From NCBI GenBank assembly GCA_030704615.1, contig CM060731.1, positions 28,830,001 through 28,894,000 of the forward strand: a DNA stretch of 64,000 bases, in the 5' to 3' direction. The notes beneath the pieces are model-generated. The model did not search any database, was not told where the DNA came from, and saw only the letters and a program-made list of their open reading frames with translations. Shown one piece after another: positions 1 through 12,469 of the stretch. The translations under genes and the position numbers were made by a program. Position 1 is the stretch's first letter. Each line of letters opens with the position of its first letter. This DNA comes from Takakia lepidozioides (Eukaryota > Streptophyta > Takakiopsida > Takakiales > Takakiaceae).

Positions 1-89
1 AGGCCGAATAGGTGTCCGCGGTTATAGGTGAGCACATGCAGAAGCGTGAGCAGAATTCTGCTCACGGAATTTTCTGCTCACGGTTTAGC

Positions 90-560
90 AATCCCCGAGG
101 CCCTGCAACTATTTGGCTATTTGGAATAATGCAAAGGGAAGGCTTCAAGTTGGACAGTATCACCTTTATATGTGTTCTCTCTGCATGCAGCCACACTGGC
201 CTACTGGATGAAGAAAGACGCTACTGGGATTCCCTGAGTCAAGATCATGGTGTCACTCTGACAGTAAGTGCACTTTGGCTGCATGGTGGACCTTCTTGGA
301 CGTGCGGGACAACTGGATGAGCAGTGGACCTGATTAATAAAATGCCATCAATCCAGATGCTGTGGTGTGGAAGGCCTTGCTTGGTGCCTGCAGAATCCAT
401 GGCAATGTGGAGATGGCTGAACGTGTGGCAACATCTAGCCTCACGTCGGATGAACAGGATCCGCGACTTATGTGTTGCTATCAAATATCTATGCTGCAGC
501 TGCTAGGTGGGATCCATCTGAGTAGCAGAATGTTCTCCCTGCATTTTCCCAGCGCCTAAC
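90..560 (+). pseudogene. PPR protein C-terminal relic (last PPR motifs plus E domain)
   Basis: Decayed 3' part of a PLS-class pentatricopeptide-repeat gene; such proteins normally bind organellar RNA. The frame up to about 270 reads a PPR motif with SITFICVLSACSHTGLLDE. The reading then moves frame near 270-325, where DLINKMP is found, and again near 360, where VWKALLGACRIHGNVE (the typical E-domain helix) appears. A further shift follows near 445. At least three frame changes in under 500 bases mean it cannot make a protein. The window edge cuts off any 5' part. The last recognisable E-domain residues are near 480-500, and no DYW domain is visible after them. Confidence 0.8.
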
Positions 561-816
561 AACAAGCTGTATGCCCCATCACATTTCACATGAGCTTGTT
601 CTTCCTTGTACGACAATTTGACACTTAGAATAGTTTATATAGCTACCGGGACATTAAATTAAGAATCCAAACTATTTGAAATCTACACCAATTGCCCATA
701 AACAAATGGTCGAAGGGGTTAGAAAGGAGCCAGGTCGCTGCTGTATTGAGGTATTTTATCAAGACAATCATTTTTTATCAAGATAATAAAGCTAAATGTT
801 GAGAAACTAAAGGATG

Positions 817-932
817 GCCAACAGTCAACACTTAAGTTGGTTAGTAAACTGAGTGCCACCCAGATGATATCAAGGGGCCTGATTTGTGAGCTGTCGCTCA
901 CAGGTGTTTCCCTTTAAAAAAAATAAAAATAA
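817..932 (+). mobile_element. tRNA-derived SINE copy, internally deleted
   Basis: The sequence has an A-box-like stretch (AAGTTGGTTAGTAAACTGAG), then GAGTGCCACCCAGATGAT, then a 3' body with GGGGCCTGATTTGTGAG and GTGTTTCCCTTT followed by an A-rich tail. The same 3' body occurs at 2960-3055 (plus), 14130-14335 (minus) and 28345-28560 (minus). Compared with the 28.5-kb copy, the B box and the part after it are missing here, so this is a deleted, immobile copy. Confidence 0.65.
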
Positions 933-1171
933 AAAATGATGAGCAACGAATAAACAACCGGATTTCGGTGCTGCTGAAACAAATGCTTAACGAAGGGGAA
1001 AGTACGGGTTCACCTCTACCTCACTTCTAGGGCATAGATAGAGGTAGCTACATACATCAAACAATGAAATTTGGAAACCCACCTTATTTTGTGAAAATTG
1101 AACGTAGTTCTCAGAATTCGTCGCTAGTAGTGTGGAGCAACGTGAAGCCCTAATATATAAAAAAAACTACA

Positions 1172-2560
1172 GTTTGTTGGCAGGGTGGAGGTTGTGGTCT
1201 GGTGGTAGGTCAATGGCGATGCAACGATGCAAGTCTGTGGTTCTATTCCCTAAACGTGGTTCACGTGCTAGGTGCTGGCTACAACTACCTCCATGGAGGT
1301 AGTATGTAGCTACTCTCATGCAGGTAGTTTCAGCTTGGTTTTGCATGGAGGTAGTTGTAAATTTCATATGCCAAAAAAATTATAAGTCCTGGACGCATGA
1401 AGGTAGTTTGCTCCTAGACGAGGGGCCCCATCGTCTGACCAGCCTCATTAGGACGAGGCCACACTAACTTCTGAGCATGGATGCATTGTCCCGACAAACC
1501 AACAAGAGATGAAAGATCGCTGCCGACTCTGCGACCACTATGTGGCGTGATGATGATGACGTGGCTACTATGACATGTCTACGATGACGTGTTTTATGAT
1601 GATGTGGCACTATGGCACCCTATTCCTGCTCTACGCTAAACTAGTCGCTGACGACTATGTGGCGTGATGACGATGATGTGGCCACGATGACATGGCTACT
1701 ATGACATATCTATGATGACGTGGCAACAATGACGTGGCACCATGGCACCCTAGTCCTGCTTTAGGCTAAACTAGTCTCCAACGCCTCAGAATTTTGTGTG
1801 GCCTCGTCCTAATGAGTCCGCAGGGTGCAGAGGGGACAGCGACCTGACAGCGGCCCGCTACATTAAAAGGATCACTATTCCCTTGTTTCTCTTTATATAT
1901 CGAAAAAATGTCGAGTTGTTGGCTAAACTAGTCGCTGACGACTATGTGGCGTGATGACGATGATGTGGCCACGATGACATGGCTATTATGACATATCTAT
2001 GATGACGTGGATACTATGACGTGGCAACAATGACGTGGCACCATGGCACCCTAGTCCTGCTTTAGGCTAAACTAGTCTCCAACGCCTCAGAATTTTGTGT
2101 GGCCTCGTCATAATGAGTCCGCAGGGTGCAGAGGGGACAGCGACCTGACAGCGGCCCCGCTACATTAAAAGGATCACTATTCCCTTGTTTCTCTTATATA
2201 TCGAAAAAATGTCTAGTTGTTGGCACGGAGGTTGATGTCTGGTGGTAGTTCGATGGCGATGTGGCAATGCAGGTCTCGGGCTCCATTCCTTGAACGTAGT
2301 TCGGTGGTTCGCGCTTACTGCAACTACCTCCACGGAGGTGGTATGCAACTACTCTCATGCAGGTAGTTCAGCTTGGTTTTGCAACTACCTTCATGTAGAA
2401 AATCCTAAAACTACCTGCATGGAGGTAGTTGTAAAATTCATATGCCAAAAAATTCGAAGTCCTTGTCGTATGAAGGTAGTTTGCTCCTATATTAATGAGA
2501 CGTCCTGACCGTCGTCTGACCAGCCTCATAATGACGAGGCCACACAAAATTCTGAGCCGT
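1172..2560. repeat. Nested direct repeat complex (A-C-C'-A')
   Basis: Segment A (about 1172-1475) recurs in direct orientation at about 2212-2560. Between them a unit of about 290-300 bases is tandemly duplicated (1635-1921 and 1922-2222). Both A copies hold several copies of the near-palindrome ACTACCTCCATGGAGGTAGT and end in GACGAGGCCACAC. The C units carry the reverse complement GTGTGGCCTCGTC, so inverted arms alternate through the block. Both A copies also contain possible tRNA-type boxes (TCTGGTGGTAG, then GGTTCTATTCCC or GGCTCCATTCC). No long reading frame is present. It looks like a composite of SINE-like and foldback DNA. Confidence 0.7.
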
Positions 2561-2934
2561 CTCCGACCTTTAGTTGACGCTAGAATAACATATTCTGTTT
2601 TGCCAACGTGCTACCCGAACCTATACTATTTCCTGGAAATATCGGGGCAAAACTTATACCCTCCTTAGAAAGAATAGATTCACTTGCCCATAGTCACTTA
2701 GTCTACCATAGCCATTATTTCCAGAGAAATGCGCATGCCTCATACACATTCAATTTACCATAAGGCAATATGCTGCGAAAAGAGCGGCTCAAATAGGTGA
2801 TCTTTTATCCAGTGGAGGGAGACCTACAGGCGTTTTTTTTTTTGTTTTTAAGTTCTCTGCCGGCACCCACACAAGAACTCTTACATCTACTCACAAGATA
2901 CTACCCCCCTTTCAAATCCTGTTAACCTCCCTTG

Positions 2935-3056
2935 TACTGTGTTGCCCGTGTTGCCTCATGACAGGCTTTCCTCTCACTATTACTATAAAGGGGGTCTGAT
3001 TTGTCACTCCTGAGTGTTTCCCTCATATCGAAATGAATGAATAAAAGAGACCCGCA
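2935..3056 (+). mobile_element. SINE 3' body fragment
   Basis: CTTTCCTCTCACTATTACTATAAAG, GTCTGATTTGTCACTC and GAGTGTTTCCCTC follow in the same order as in the SINE copies at 28345-28560 and 14130-14335. The tRNA-like head is not recognisable. It ends in AATGAATGAATAAAAG, a decayed A-rich tail. The remainder of 2560-3600, downstream of the RING gene stop, shows no gene. Confidence 0.5.
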
Positions 3057-3602
3057 AGGAGAATTATGAGAGCGAAACTAAAGAGAATTCTATATACTCA
3101 CTGAGTCCACAACTTACAGAGTATCAGAGGAATATCAAAGGAAGCTAGATGTTTGCACATTTGTTCTTCAGGTATGGGCGTTACCTCGGAAAAAAGATTA
3201 AATTAAAGTGCATAGGAGTTTTAAGACAAAAGCAGGCACAGCAGCTATATTAAGTGGCCATTGGCCGTTGCTGCTGGTATTCAATACAAGCTACACGAAG
3301 TTAAGTGACAACCCCCTGAGATGATCACCTCCAATCCCGATAGCCAACCCTGATCATTTAGCCTGTCCTTGGCTCCAGCGTACTAAGAAAATTGTGAAGG
3401 ATAAGAGTGTGGTCATGCACAAATCCACATGACTGATGAGCACCAGGACTTTCGGCACTGCATAAGGGAAATTTGCACATGGTAGCAAAAACAACAGACT
3501 GCATCGAGCCAAAAAACAGTACAGAATATGAAGCAGCCTACCTTGACTGCCATGCCATGTCAAACCACCCTAAGGAAATGGCCATGGTTACAGACTCGAA
3601 GA

Positions 3603-6600
3603 CTAGGAGAAGGCTGCCGCCTTGCAAATTGGGCACTGGTTTTTTTGAACAAGCCACTGCTCAATGCATAAAACGTGATAACCATGCCCACAATCGATCT
3701 TCCCCAACTCATCACCCTCCTTGTACTCCTCCTGACAACAACCCAAGCACAAATGCAATGACTCGTTTGTCAGCAACTTGACACATCTAACACAGGGACA
3801 ACTTGGAGAGATGAGACTCTGCAACTGCTGTGGTTGTTGCTGCAGCGAGAGCCTTCAAAAGCCCTGGCTCAAGAAGCCAGGGCACATATTCTAAAAGCAT
3901 GCAACACTTCATACCAGACTGCGGTATATCTGTGATCTGCGTCCATAACTTTAACTTTCAAACCAGATTTTTGCTAGGAAAAACTTTGATACAATTGACC
4001 GAAGCATGTGTGGTTTTAGGTGCTATCACTGCTGTACAGACTGCTTCCAGCTACAATCCACAACTCTATTTTAACTAAGGTACCTCCCACCATGAAATTG
4101 ACCCAATCACAAAACAGGTACTACAACGAAGTTCAGACTCATATGAACCTGGCAGATGCTGCATTTGATGTCACATTCTTGGGACAAATGAGTAGCCACC
4201 ACATCCAGCGAGTAGTAAAAACTCCGTTTCAATCGGTGCATCAACATCTCAGTACTCACTCCAGTACTCACATTGCCTATTCTCTCACCCAAAGCAAGCA
4301 ACTCCTGCACTCACATAGCCACCTTCACCAAATCAGTTCTATCATGCTGAGTGCTGACCACTGCTCCCCACTGCACAGCTGAATACAAAGGTTGATTATG
4401 AAGTCGTCCTATTGAGGAGCAGACTATTCCTCTTGCTATAATTGAGAATCTGCAAAATCCCAAAACCCATTTTTGATGACAAACTTCCTTCATGACTGGA
4501 AGAATTAAAATTAAAAGGTTCTAATACAGCCTTTCCTCAAAGCCCATACTCATCCTTTTGACTACAGTTGGAAAATGAAACAATATTAACAACCTGGACG
4601 GGCCTCACTCACAGCCCATCTATTTCTGAGGGTTCGCCCCCATGTGAACTACCACAATTCTATTGGACACAGCACACTGAAGCGGGCGACTCACACAGTC
4701 TGGGCCACATTCTAAGGCTCCATCCAAATGTTTGGCCAAATACCAGATTGTAAACCTCACCCTGACTCCTCCCAAAGCAGGCATACATAGTGTCTGCTTT
4801 CTATCTGGAAGGAGGACCCTTCTACTAAAAATGTAGCTAACTTGTACCAGATTCTGGTATGTGGAGCATCAGCGGTCTGATCTGGCTTGTCTTCGATCCT
4901 TCACTGGACTCGAGCTTAGTGTTGTTGATCCACAAAAAGGGTACAGGCCCCCATTACCGTGCAGCAGTGTGAGAGCTGCCCACACTTTATGGAAAGAATG
5001 TGGGCTATGTGGATGCACAAAGCTCCCAAATTGCATGTCCTGACCTTACGCTGTTTACCATAGGGGAACACAAATAGGAGGTAGGAGAAAATTGGACCTC
5101 ATAAGACATGTTGTCGACATCAAGGCGCAGGTCGCTATGCTGGTCATGCAGACCCATGCCTCCAAATAAAAGTGTTGCCTCCAGCATCAGAAGTTGCTGC
5201 AGAGGTCATAGGCTCACCTTATCAGCAAGAATCAGCTTCCACAAAACCTTGAGGTTCTCACATGAGAACTCATAATCTTCAAAAAATCTGAAAACAATGG
5301 CATCACTACTTCCATAGCAATAGACTCCTCTGCATTCCAATTTGGAGATCTGCAAGCTTAAACTCGGGCTGATCAATGCAGCATCCAAAGATGATGCTCC
5401 ATGTATATATTAAGTTGGATGAGATTCCCATCAACGAAGCAACCAGAGGATATACTCAACTGCATCTTTCAAGAAGAAAGCACAATTGCTCACTAGAAAC
5501 ATGAGAAATATATATCAGGCCCTGGGGGGACAAATATGACTCACCTCATAAGTAAGATCTTCGTCTCTCTCAACACGCTCCAGTGCCAATAGAATCTGTT
5601 TAACAAGCAAATCAAATCCAAAACTTTGATGGATTATATAGCCAACTACCATCAGAAAAGAGAGTTTGAAAGGTATACAATTCTCCTGTGTAGTATTTCC
5701 AAATTCTTTCAAATATAGACGATATGTGAGATCTAAACGACATGAACGTCATCTCTTAGTAAGACAGTCAAGAACAAGCAAGTTCTCCAGACCATGCAAC
5801 TGTATGACTAAAAGAAGTAGCTCAAACCTTGTAAGACTCAAAATCAGGGTGCATCAATCCTAGATCTTGCCTACTTGGACAACATGTCAGCTTTAACACC
5901 ACTTGCAACATCAACAAGTGAGCTGTTGCTCTCCCAAGTCGCCGAGTAATCACACAACAGTGACAAAGTGTAGAAACATGAAGTGACCAACCTCTGCAAG
6001 TCCCTCTGCAACTAGTCGAGGCTGATGTGGTCCATCACCTGCTGACAGCTGTAGACCCCGAAAAGGCATTCCAAGCAGACTTTCTGCAGCAGCTGAAAGA
6101 CCTCTTTCACTGCGAACTCTCACTGAAGATCCCCTTGGCAACAACGACCCTGGAAAGAGACTTGCTGGTGATGGCAGTGTATCCATGGAGGTAGCAAATG
6201 ATGAAGAGACTGAAGGAGGAGAAGGAGGTATGCGAGAAGGGGCCGGTCCTGATGATGACAGAGTGGGCAGTAATGTGTGTACACTGCTGCCCTGAGATCT
6301 GCTCCGCAACACCGGGGGGTGTGGAGGAGGTCGTGAAGGTGATGGCCCTGAAGTGGCTGCTGAATTTGCAACTGTTGGCAATGAGGAGGAGACAGGGTCT
6401 GCAAGCAAGGGAGAAATAAGAGAACTGGTGGGGTCCAAGTTGTTGGGATTGATGCCACGATTCCGAAGTCTGCTCTCAGTTGCAACTGCAGCTCCAAGCT
6501 GATTGGCACTGGAGGCACTGGTCACCAAACTACGTGTGCTACTGCCCATGTATCTGTGTGAAAACCGTTCCCCTATACTAGTCGAGCCAAAACTGGCGTC

Positions 6601-8241
6601 CCTGCGTCTCAGGGATGAAGAGCTGCCACTTCTGCCACTTCCAATCAAAGAACTGCCACCCCGGCGGTCAGCCAGCACCCGATCATACAGAAGGTTGCTA
6701 GAGGAATTGCTCTCATCTGCATCCATGGAACACTCAGCTGGTGATGCTCTCCCAGCACTCCAGCTTTCAGGCTGTAGGACTGGCATGGCCCTGCGCACAG
6801 TCCGGGCGAACTGGGGGGCCTGTGAAGCTCCTTGCTCCAACAACACCACTCCAACTGCTCCACCACGAATGTTTCTTTGAGAACTGGAACCTGCACCAGC
6901 GCTCCCCACCACAGCCTTCCCAGGACGGCCATCCTGGACAGCTTCAGCATCGACTGCCTCTCTCATGGAGAGCCCCCTGCTAGTCCACGGCTCCTCCAAA
7001 CCATTTGCCATGGCTGGCAGTTCACCACCTCGGTGAAGTGGTGTTGCCTCTCCCGACATTGACAGGGAGGGTACAACATCAGAAGCAGACGTGCAGCCTG
7101 GAATGCCTGTGCTGTGCCTACTAAGACTGCTACCTCCAAAAATTCCACCGTAGTTCTCCCGAAAAGCAGAAGGGTGAGGGGAGCCATTTCGACAAAACAG
7201 ACTACCTGCCACACCAGGTGTACAGCTTTTTCTCTTACAAGAAGAACTTCTGGAACTGCTACTTGGGTTACTACGACTACCAGCAGCATTTTCCAGGCTC
7301 CCTAGGAAACTCCCTCTCAAAGATGGTCCGTCTGAAACATAATGATGTGCATCACTGCTGCAGGCTGCTTGACTATTGTAAAGGCCCTCACTCCTAATAG
7401 CACCTGATGAAAATGCCTCGGTTGGACCAGAAAAGTTGCTACTGCTGCTGTGGTAGGCTTGGTCATCCAGACCTTGCTGATCCATGAAGAGAGAGTGGGA
7501 CGTCATACTTCCACCTACCTCGCCTACCCTTCCTTCATCACTACCATTCCTGCCTCCATGATAGGCACTGCTTGGACCTGCTAGAGCTTGTCTATCACCC
7601 ACAGGTGGCAATCCTGCGCTGCGACTTCCCACATTCTCCATGACATGCCCTCCAGAACTCCCTAAAAAGAACTCAGAGGTGCTGCTCAACCCAACTGGCA
7701 CTCTCCCAGCCAGGAAATCAAGACTGCTGTTCACTGAGCGACCTCCCATTTCCAACAAGGAATCTGTACTACTGCAAGGGTGTCCATGGCCTGGGAGGAT
7801 GTTATCCTCTTGTGACAAGCCCAGCTGTGTGCTGAGACCCATTGCAAAGTTTGCTTCCGCATCCATGCCTACAGACTCTGATTCTGTCTCATTAAGACTG
7901 CCCCCAAAGCTCTGTAAAACATTCCACTGCCCTTGCAATGATTCATGATGAGGTCTCTGCACCCTGCGAGATCCCGAGGAGCGGGCAGCCACCAGCTTCG
8001 GAGACATTTGAGATGGCTTTCGGGCAGAGGGCCTGCTAGACTCTGGACTTTTGCCTGCTTCCTGGTTACAGACCCTTGCTGACCATGATTCCCCAGCTTC
8101 TTCCAACCTAGTCAGCCGGCTATTGCTGTTGCTCCCACTGCTGCCCCCACTACTGCTAGGCTGGTGATGCATATCTGCAGAGGACCAGCAGCTCCCTCCC
8201 ATGTGTGGAGCACCCCTTCTTGAGTCCATCCCCTCATCCAT
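3603..8241 (-). CDS. RING-H2 E3 ubiquitin ligase, MBR1/MBR2-like
   Basis: Exons on the minus strand are 8241-5992, 5595-5545, 5196-5098, 4304-4149 and 3731-3603. All introns are GT-AG, all junctions are phase 0, and the total is about 894 codons. Exon 1 encodes 750 residues, serine-rich and low complexity, with an SCKRKS motif near residue 335, as in MBR-type ligases. Exons 2-4 give the conserved helix ending LRLDVDNMSYE/ELLALGERIGNVSTG. The RING-H2 spans the exon 4/5 junction: CSIC, then CGHGYH, then LC, then CPIC, which supplies all eight zinc ligands in the C-C-C-H-H-C-C-C order. It should transfer ubiquitin from an E2 to a substrate. In Arabidopsis, MBR1/2 target MED25; transfer of that role here is inference. 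An AG acceptor at 8251, nine bases before the ATG, suggests an intron in the 5' leader. Confidence 0.93.
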
Positions 8242-11200
8242 TGTACAATTCTGATGTCTATATAAGAGCCGGGAAGAGATATGGCTGGTTGTTCAGGGAT
8301 AAACAATGTTGCAATGAGGCAGCTGCAAGCTGCCCAATCAAAGACTTAGAAGGCCATCGGCTCCTTTGGTCGTGCCCTACTTGCTCTGAACACCTCCAGA
8401 AAGTGGACACAGACCTCCGCAGGCCTGAGTTCACAAGCTGGATTCCAGCGCCCAACCTGGGAATGAATACAGGAACTTTCAACATCAGACCGCACACGAC
8501 ATAACCAGAATGGAGAAGATTGAGTGTAGAGATCAGCCACAGAAAAACTCCCTTCAGCAGGTTCTAGCATGTGCATAAAAAGCCCAGACTTACTCTCCAC
8601 ATTCATCACCACAGATACTTATGTTGTGCTGAAGGGATTTGCAACAAGGATGTGTTGAAATAGGGTCCTGTAGCTCCTTTCCTCCAGGGTAAGATAAACA
8701 GAAAGGGAGGCCACAGTTCCTGGTATATGCATTGAGATCAACAAGATAACTACATGGAAGAAGCGGTTTTGGCATACTAGCAACCTCAGATATAGGAAGA
8801 TATAATCCCCATCTGGAGGCATTCAGTGAATCCTTATGCAATCATAGAATAATGGAAAGGAAAGGACCATCGGCCAAGGACATACAGGAAATAACAGAAA
8901 GAAGTTCAATATTCCACTGCTTGCATGGATAAGGAAGGATTTGAAAGAGTGTCCTTGCTCATGGTTCAAAAATTAAAAGAGAAAAGAAACATCAAGTCAC
9001 GCGATAGATGCACCTTTTGACCAAGAAAGAGGACATAAGGGCTGTAATTGTCAAGTATTTGATAAATAGACCTCTGGAAGATAAGGCTGCTTGAGGTAGG
9101 CTTAATTTTAACTTCACACCATCCCAAACAGAGTAGTTGCAAAAGGAAGGAGGGCTTGAAAAGCTCTCCCTGGTCAAACTTCCTGAAAAATAAGACAATT
9201 CAGCCTAAGGACAAGATGTATGAAAGATTGGAAGTTGAATCGAGAGACTATCATAGACTATGATCCTATCTAAGCCCCTTCTTCACTGCATGTACAACAC
9301 CAAAATCAACTGAGCACTAGGTCACTGAGCCAAGACCTGCTATGACCATGAAAAACAGTCTAAAACCTGCTTTGGATTGATGAAGTGCAAACTTCAGTGG
9401 AAGGATTGAACCAAGAAAAACATAAATTTGATTAAGAGCCTTTCATACATGAATGGTTGGGGAAGGGTGTCATTGAGGCCAGGGTTCCTCTCAAAGAAAC
9501 TAGTTGTTTAGAGTTGGTCATATGCAACATTGAATAACACAACGCTGTCCATTAGCCAGTAAAATGCCTGCATGATTGAATGGATAAGCTGCGGAAAGTA
9601 TAAATCAGAGGGAAAGACCTTGTAGTTTTAAAGGCTCTGTGGCTTTGCAGGACCCACCCCTTAATCGACTCAAACAAGCACAGGAAGGTGCTTATAATTA
9701 GTCATTCTAATACGTGAAGGAAAAAGGATCTCATACAACTAGTTGTGAAATCCAGTACCATGCCACTCAGATGTGAGCAAATAGGCCTACAGAATGTCAT
9801 CTATATCAACTCGACTGCTCATACTGTTCACAAGCATCTTGGAGGTCCGACTAGTGCTACATTAAGGTATGGTAAGCCTATTGGTGAGACCTCAGAGCGT
9901 GAGAGTGGACTCCTTGCCTTACAAGAAAAGTGAGTCGAGGGTACTGAGCCTGCAAATGAATTCGTCTCAGCAGGCTTGTGAAATACCACAGAAACACCCA
10001 TCACCAGTTCTTCTGGTGGAACTTGCGGGTCTACCACCAGAGAGGTCAAACAGGCGTCTGTAGTCATGAACTTTAAAAACAAGATTCACAAAAAGTCACA
10101 GGCATTTGCTCTTTCCATCTGCAGAGAGGGTATTACAAAGTGAGCTTCAGCCATCATATTATTCGTGGAAAATTTAGAGACTTACTAACACACAGAGGTA
10201 AGAATCATCTGCTACCGCTAAACACATACCATATCCCCTGCCAACATTATACATATACTTCCAAACGGTTGTGAACAAGAGTCACAAAAAGTCATAGGCA
10301 TTTGCTCTTTCAATCTGCAGAGAAGTGGATTGCAAAGTGAGCTTCGGGAATCACAATTTTAGTGGAAAATTCAGAAACTAAGTACCGTCACACACAGGGG
10401 TAAGAATCGTCTGCTCCCTCCCGCGTGGCAACATTATACATATACTTCCAAATAGCTGTAGATGACCACCTACCTTCTCCACTGGAGGCACTAAGTGTTA
10501 GGTCAACTTAGGAAGCTGTAATTTCCGGGATAAAAGGTCTGTATATGTTGGTTTGGACTCAATTGCTTAAGGTCTGGACAGCTAAGGATTGTGTCTATTA
10601 TGTATGCTGTTTCAGGCCATGTCTACCATTGAAACTCAGCACAAGTCAAACTCATCCATACATATCACAACTTGCATCTCTTCCCACCCTTCCCAGCCAC
10701 ATGACGAACTCCCTCTCTATGCACCCTTCTAACCTGCAAGCTGCTATCTCTCTCCATGATGCCTGACTTCCCTGACTTCTGTCTTGCCAGAGTGTCCTTC
10801 CAACTGAAACTCACATCCTCCCTCTCACTGTCTGAAAGGTCATCGGCTTGGTTCCCTCTTGTCCTTGTTTCCTCCACTGTTCCTAACATAGGGCCAGTTC
10901 ATTCTTCCATCCAACATGCATGACAGATGTTATTCCAGCACTCTGATGAGAAGAAGCTTCACCACAATCCACCACCAAAAGAACTCCCAAAGCAGGCTTA
11001 CAACTTACAAGAATGAGACCCCAAGACATTCACACCAACAAGAACCTACCCAATCCCTGCATGTCCAAGGGGTCGCCCCCTAGACCAGCCTCAACAGAAA
11101 CAACCTTGCGGGCAAAAGGCATGCAAGCATCAGCCTTGCATGCATCAGTTTGGAGGATACCCATCACCACCATGGAAAGAGAGGAACTGGAGAAACTGGG

Positions 11201-12300
11201 GTACCCATCGTTAAGTACGAAATCCCCAAGTTGGTCTGGACAAATAGAAATTTGCCTTGCAGTATCCTATACATAACGATGTGTGAAATGATTGGTGGGG
11301 AAAACACTTTGCTCTCCAGTCTACCAAAGGAGAGAATTGACTCATAACTAGAATCGTCCAAAGAAGAAGGGATCGGATTTGAATCGCAGAAAAGAAGTCA
11401 ATCAGGACATAATGAGAAACTAGGTAGTGACGCACAATGTGGACTAAGGATGTAAAGACTCAGATCAGGACGCCACTGGAGGGCTAAATCAACTTCCACT
11501 ACAAAAGATAGTTCCCCAAGTTACAAGGGGCCAGAAGTGAGGAGATGCTAATGCACATCCACTCTGTGCGAAGCAAAGGAAGATACCTATAATATCGAGG
11601 AAGCGGTCAAATCAGCACGCTCACTCTCATCAGCACCGTGTAGTATTCCGCAAGTATCGTCGACAAGGAAATGTAACAATGGCAAAGGGACGATACACAA
11701 GGGGAAATGCGTGGCTTCAAGATGACAAGCAATCGTCTACAAGACGAATTTCTCAATTTACAATCACTACACCATAGGCAGGAAGACCTCAACAGGGCTG
11801 ACAGGCAAGAACGAATACACTCTACCCTCCATCCACAAGCAGCGGCGCAACAGAAGCAACAGAAACCCTAGATTGACAACACAAGACGGTGACTGCACAA
11901 TAACAGGATCGCAGACCAAGCGAGGAAAAAGTAACACCTTCAGACACTCAAAGGTGCCCCGGCTGGAGAAAATGAGACGGAACGAAACACAATCGAATCC
12001 AGCAGGCGAGCGAAGGGCAGGGGCTTGCGTGGCCCCAATTCTGGGACTTCAAAAGCGGTCCACACCTCTAAGCCTGGCTTGCAGCGAGTAACAATCCCGT
12101 CTCTCCCCGCCCCCGCCCCACGACACACGCACAATCGCACAGCAAATTGCGTGCGAGACGAGCGCTGCAGCCTGCGTGCCTCGAAAGAGGCGTGGCGGTA
12201 TGGGACCAGGCGTCAATGCCCCATGCATCCATGCCACGCCATGCCTCATACCCCTGCTCTCTCCAAGACCACTTCTGCCGGTCCGCGACCGGCACCTCAG
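8242..12300 (-). other. Upstream/5' leader region of the RING gene, no coding gene seen
   Basis: No conserved reading frame was recognised on either strand. The acceptor-like CAG directly 5' of the RING ATG makes a leader intron likely, with the real transcription start farther up. The GC-richer stretch at about 11600-12300 is the most promoter-like part, but no TATA box or start can be pinned. A tandem duplication at 10078-10462 lies inside this stretch. Confidence 0.35.
10078..10462. repeat. Tandem duplication of about 195 bp
   Basis: Unit 1 (about 10078-10272) and unit 2 (about 10274-10462) share, in order, TCACAAAAAGTCA, GGCATTTGCTCTTTC, TCTGCAGAGA, CAAAGTGAGCTTC, GGTAAGAATC and CAACATTATACATATACTTC. 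Small indels separate the units. It is non-coding and lies upstream of the RING gene. Confidence 0.8.
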
Positions 12301-12337
12301 CCCTAAACTTTACAGCACCCCCTGAATCCTGATTACA

Positions 12338-12368
12338 GTTTTTCTTTCTTTCTTTTCTTTCTTTTTTA
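12338..12368. repeat. Pyrimidine microsatellite (CTTT-rich)
   Basis: Short imperfect run of TTTC/TTTCT units directly 5' of the interrupted SINE. Confidence 0.7.
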
Positions 12369-12469
12369 AAAGATGAATTGTGAGCAGTTGCTCCGAGGTT
12401 TCCTTCTTTTAAAAATGGTCCCAGGATAGTACTGTCTCCTGTTTTTCAGAAAGGAAAACACCACACAAC

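Noticed and set aside
5950-5992. Extension of the RING gene exon 1 frame to its stop at 5950
   Set aside because: A donor at 5992/5991 joins in frame to the conserved helix exon; the extension has no similarity to the family.
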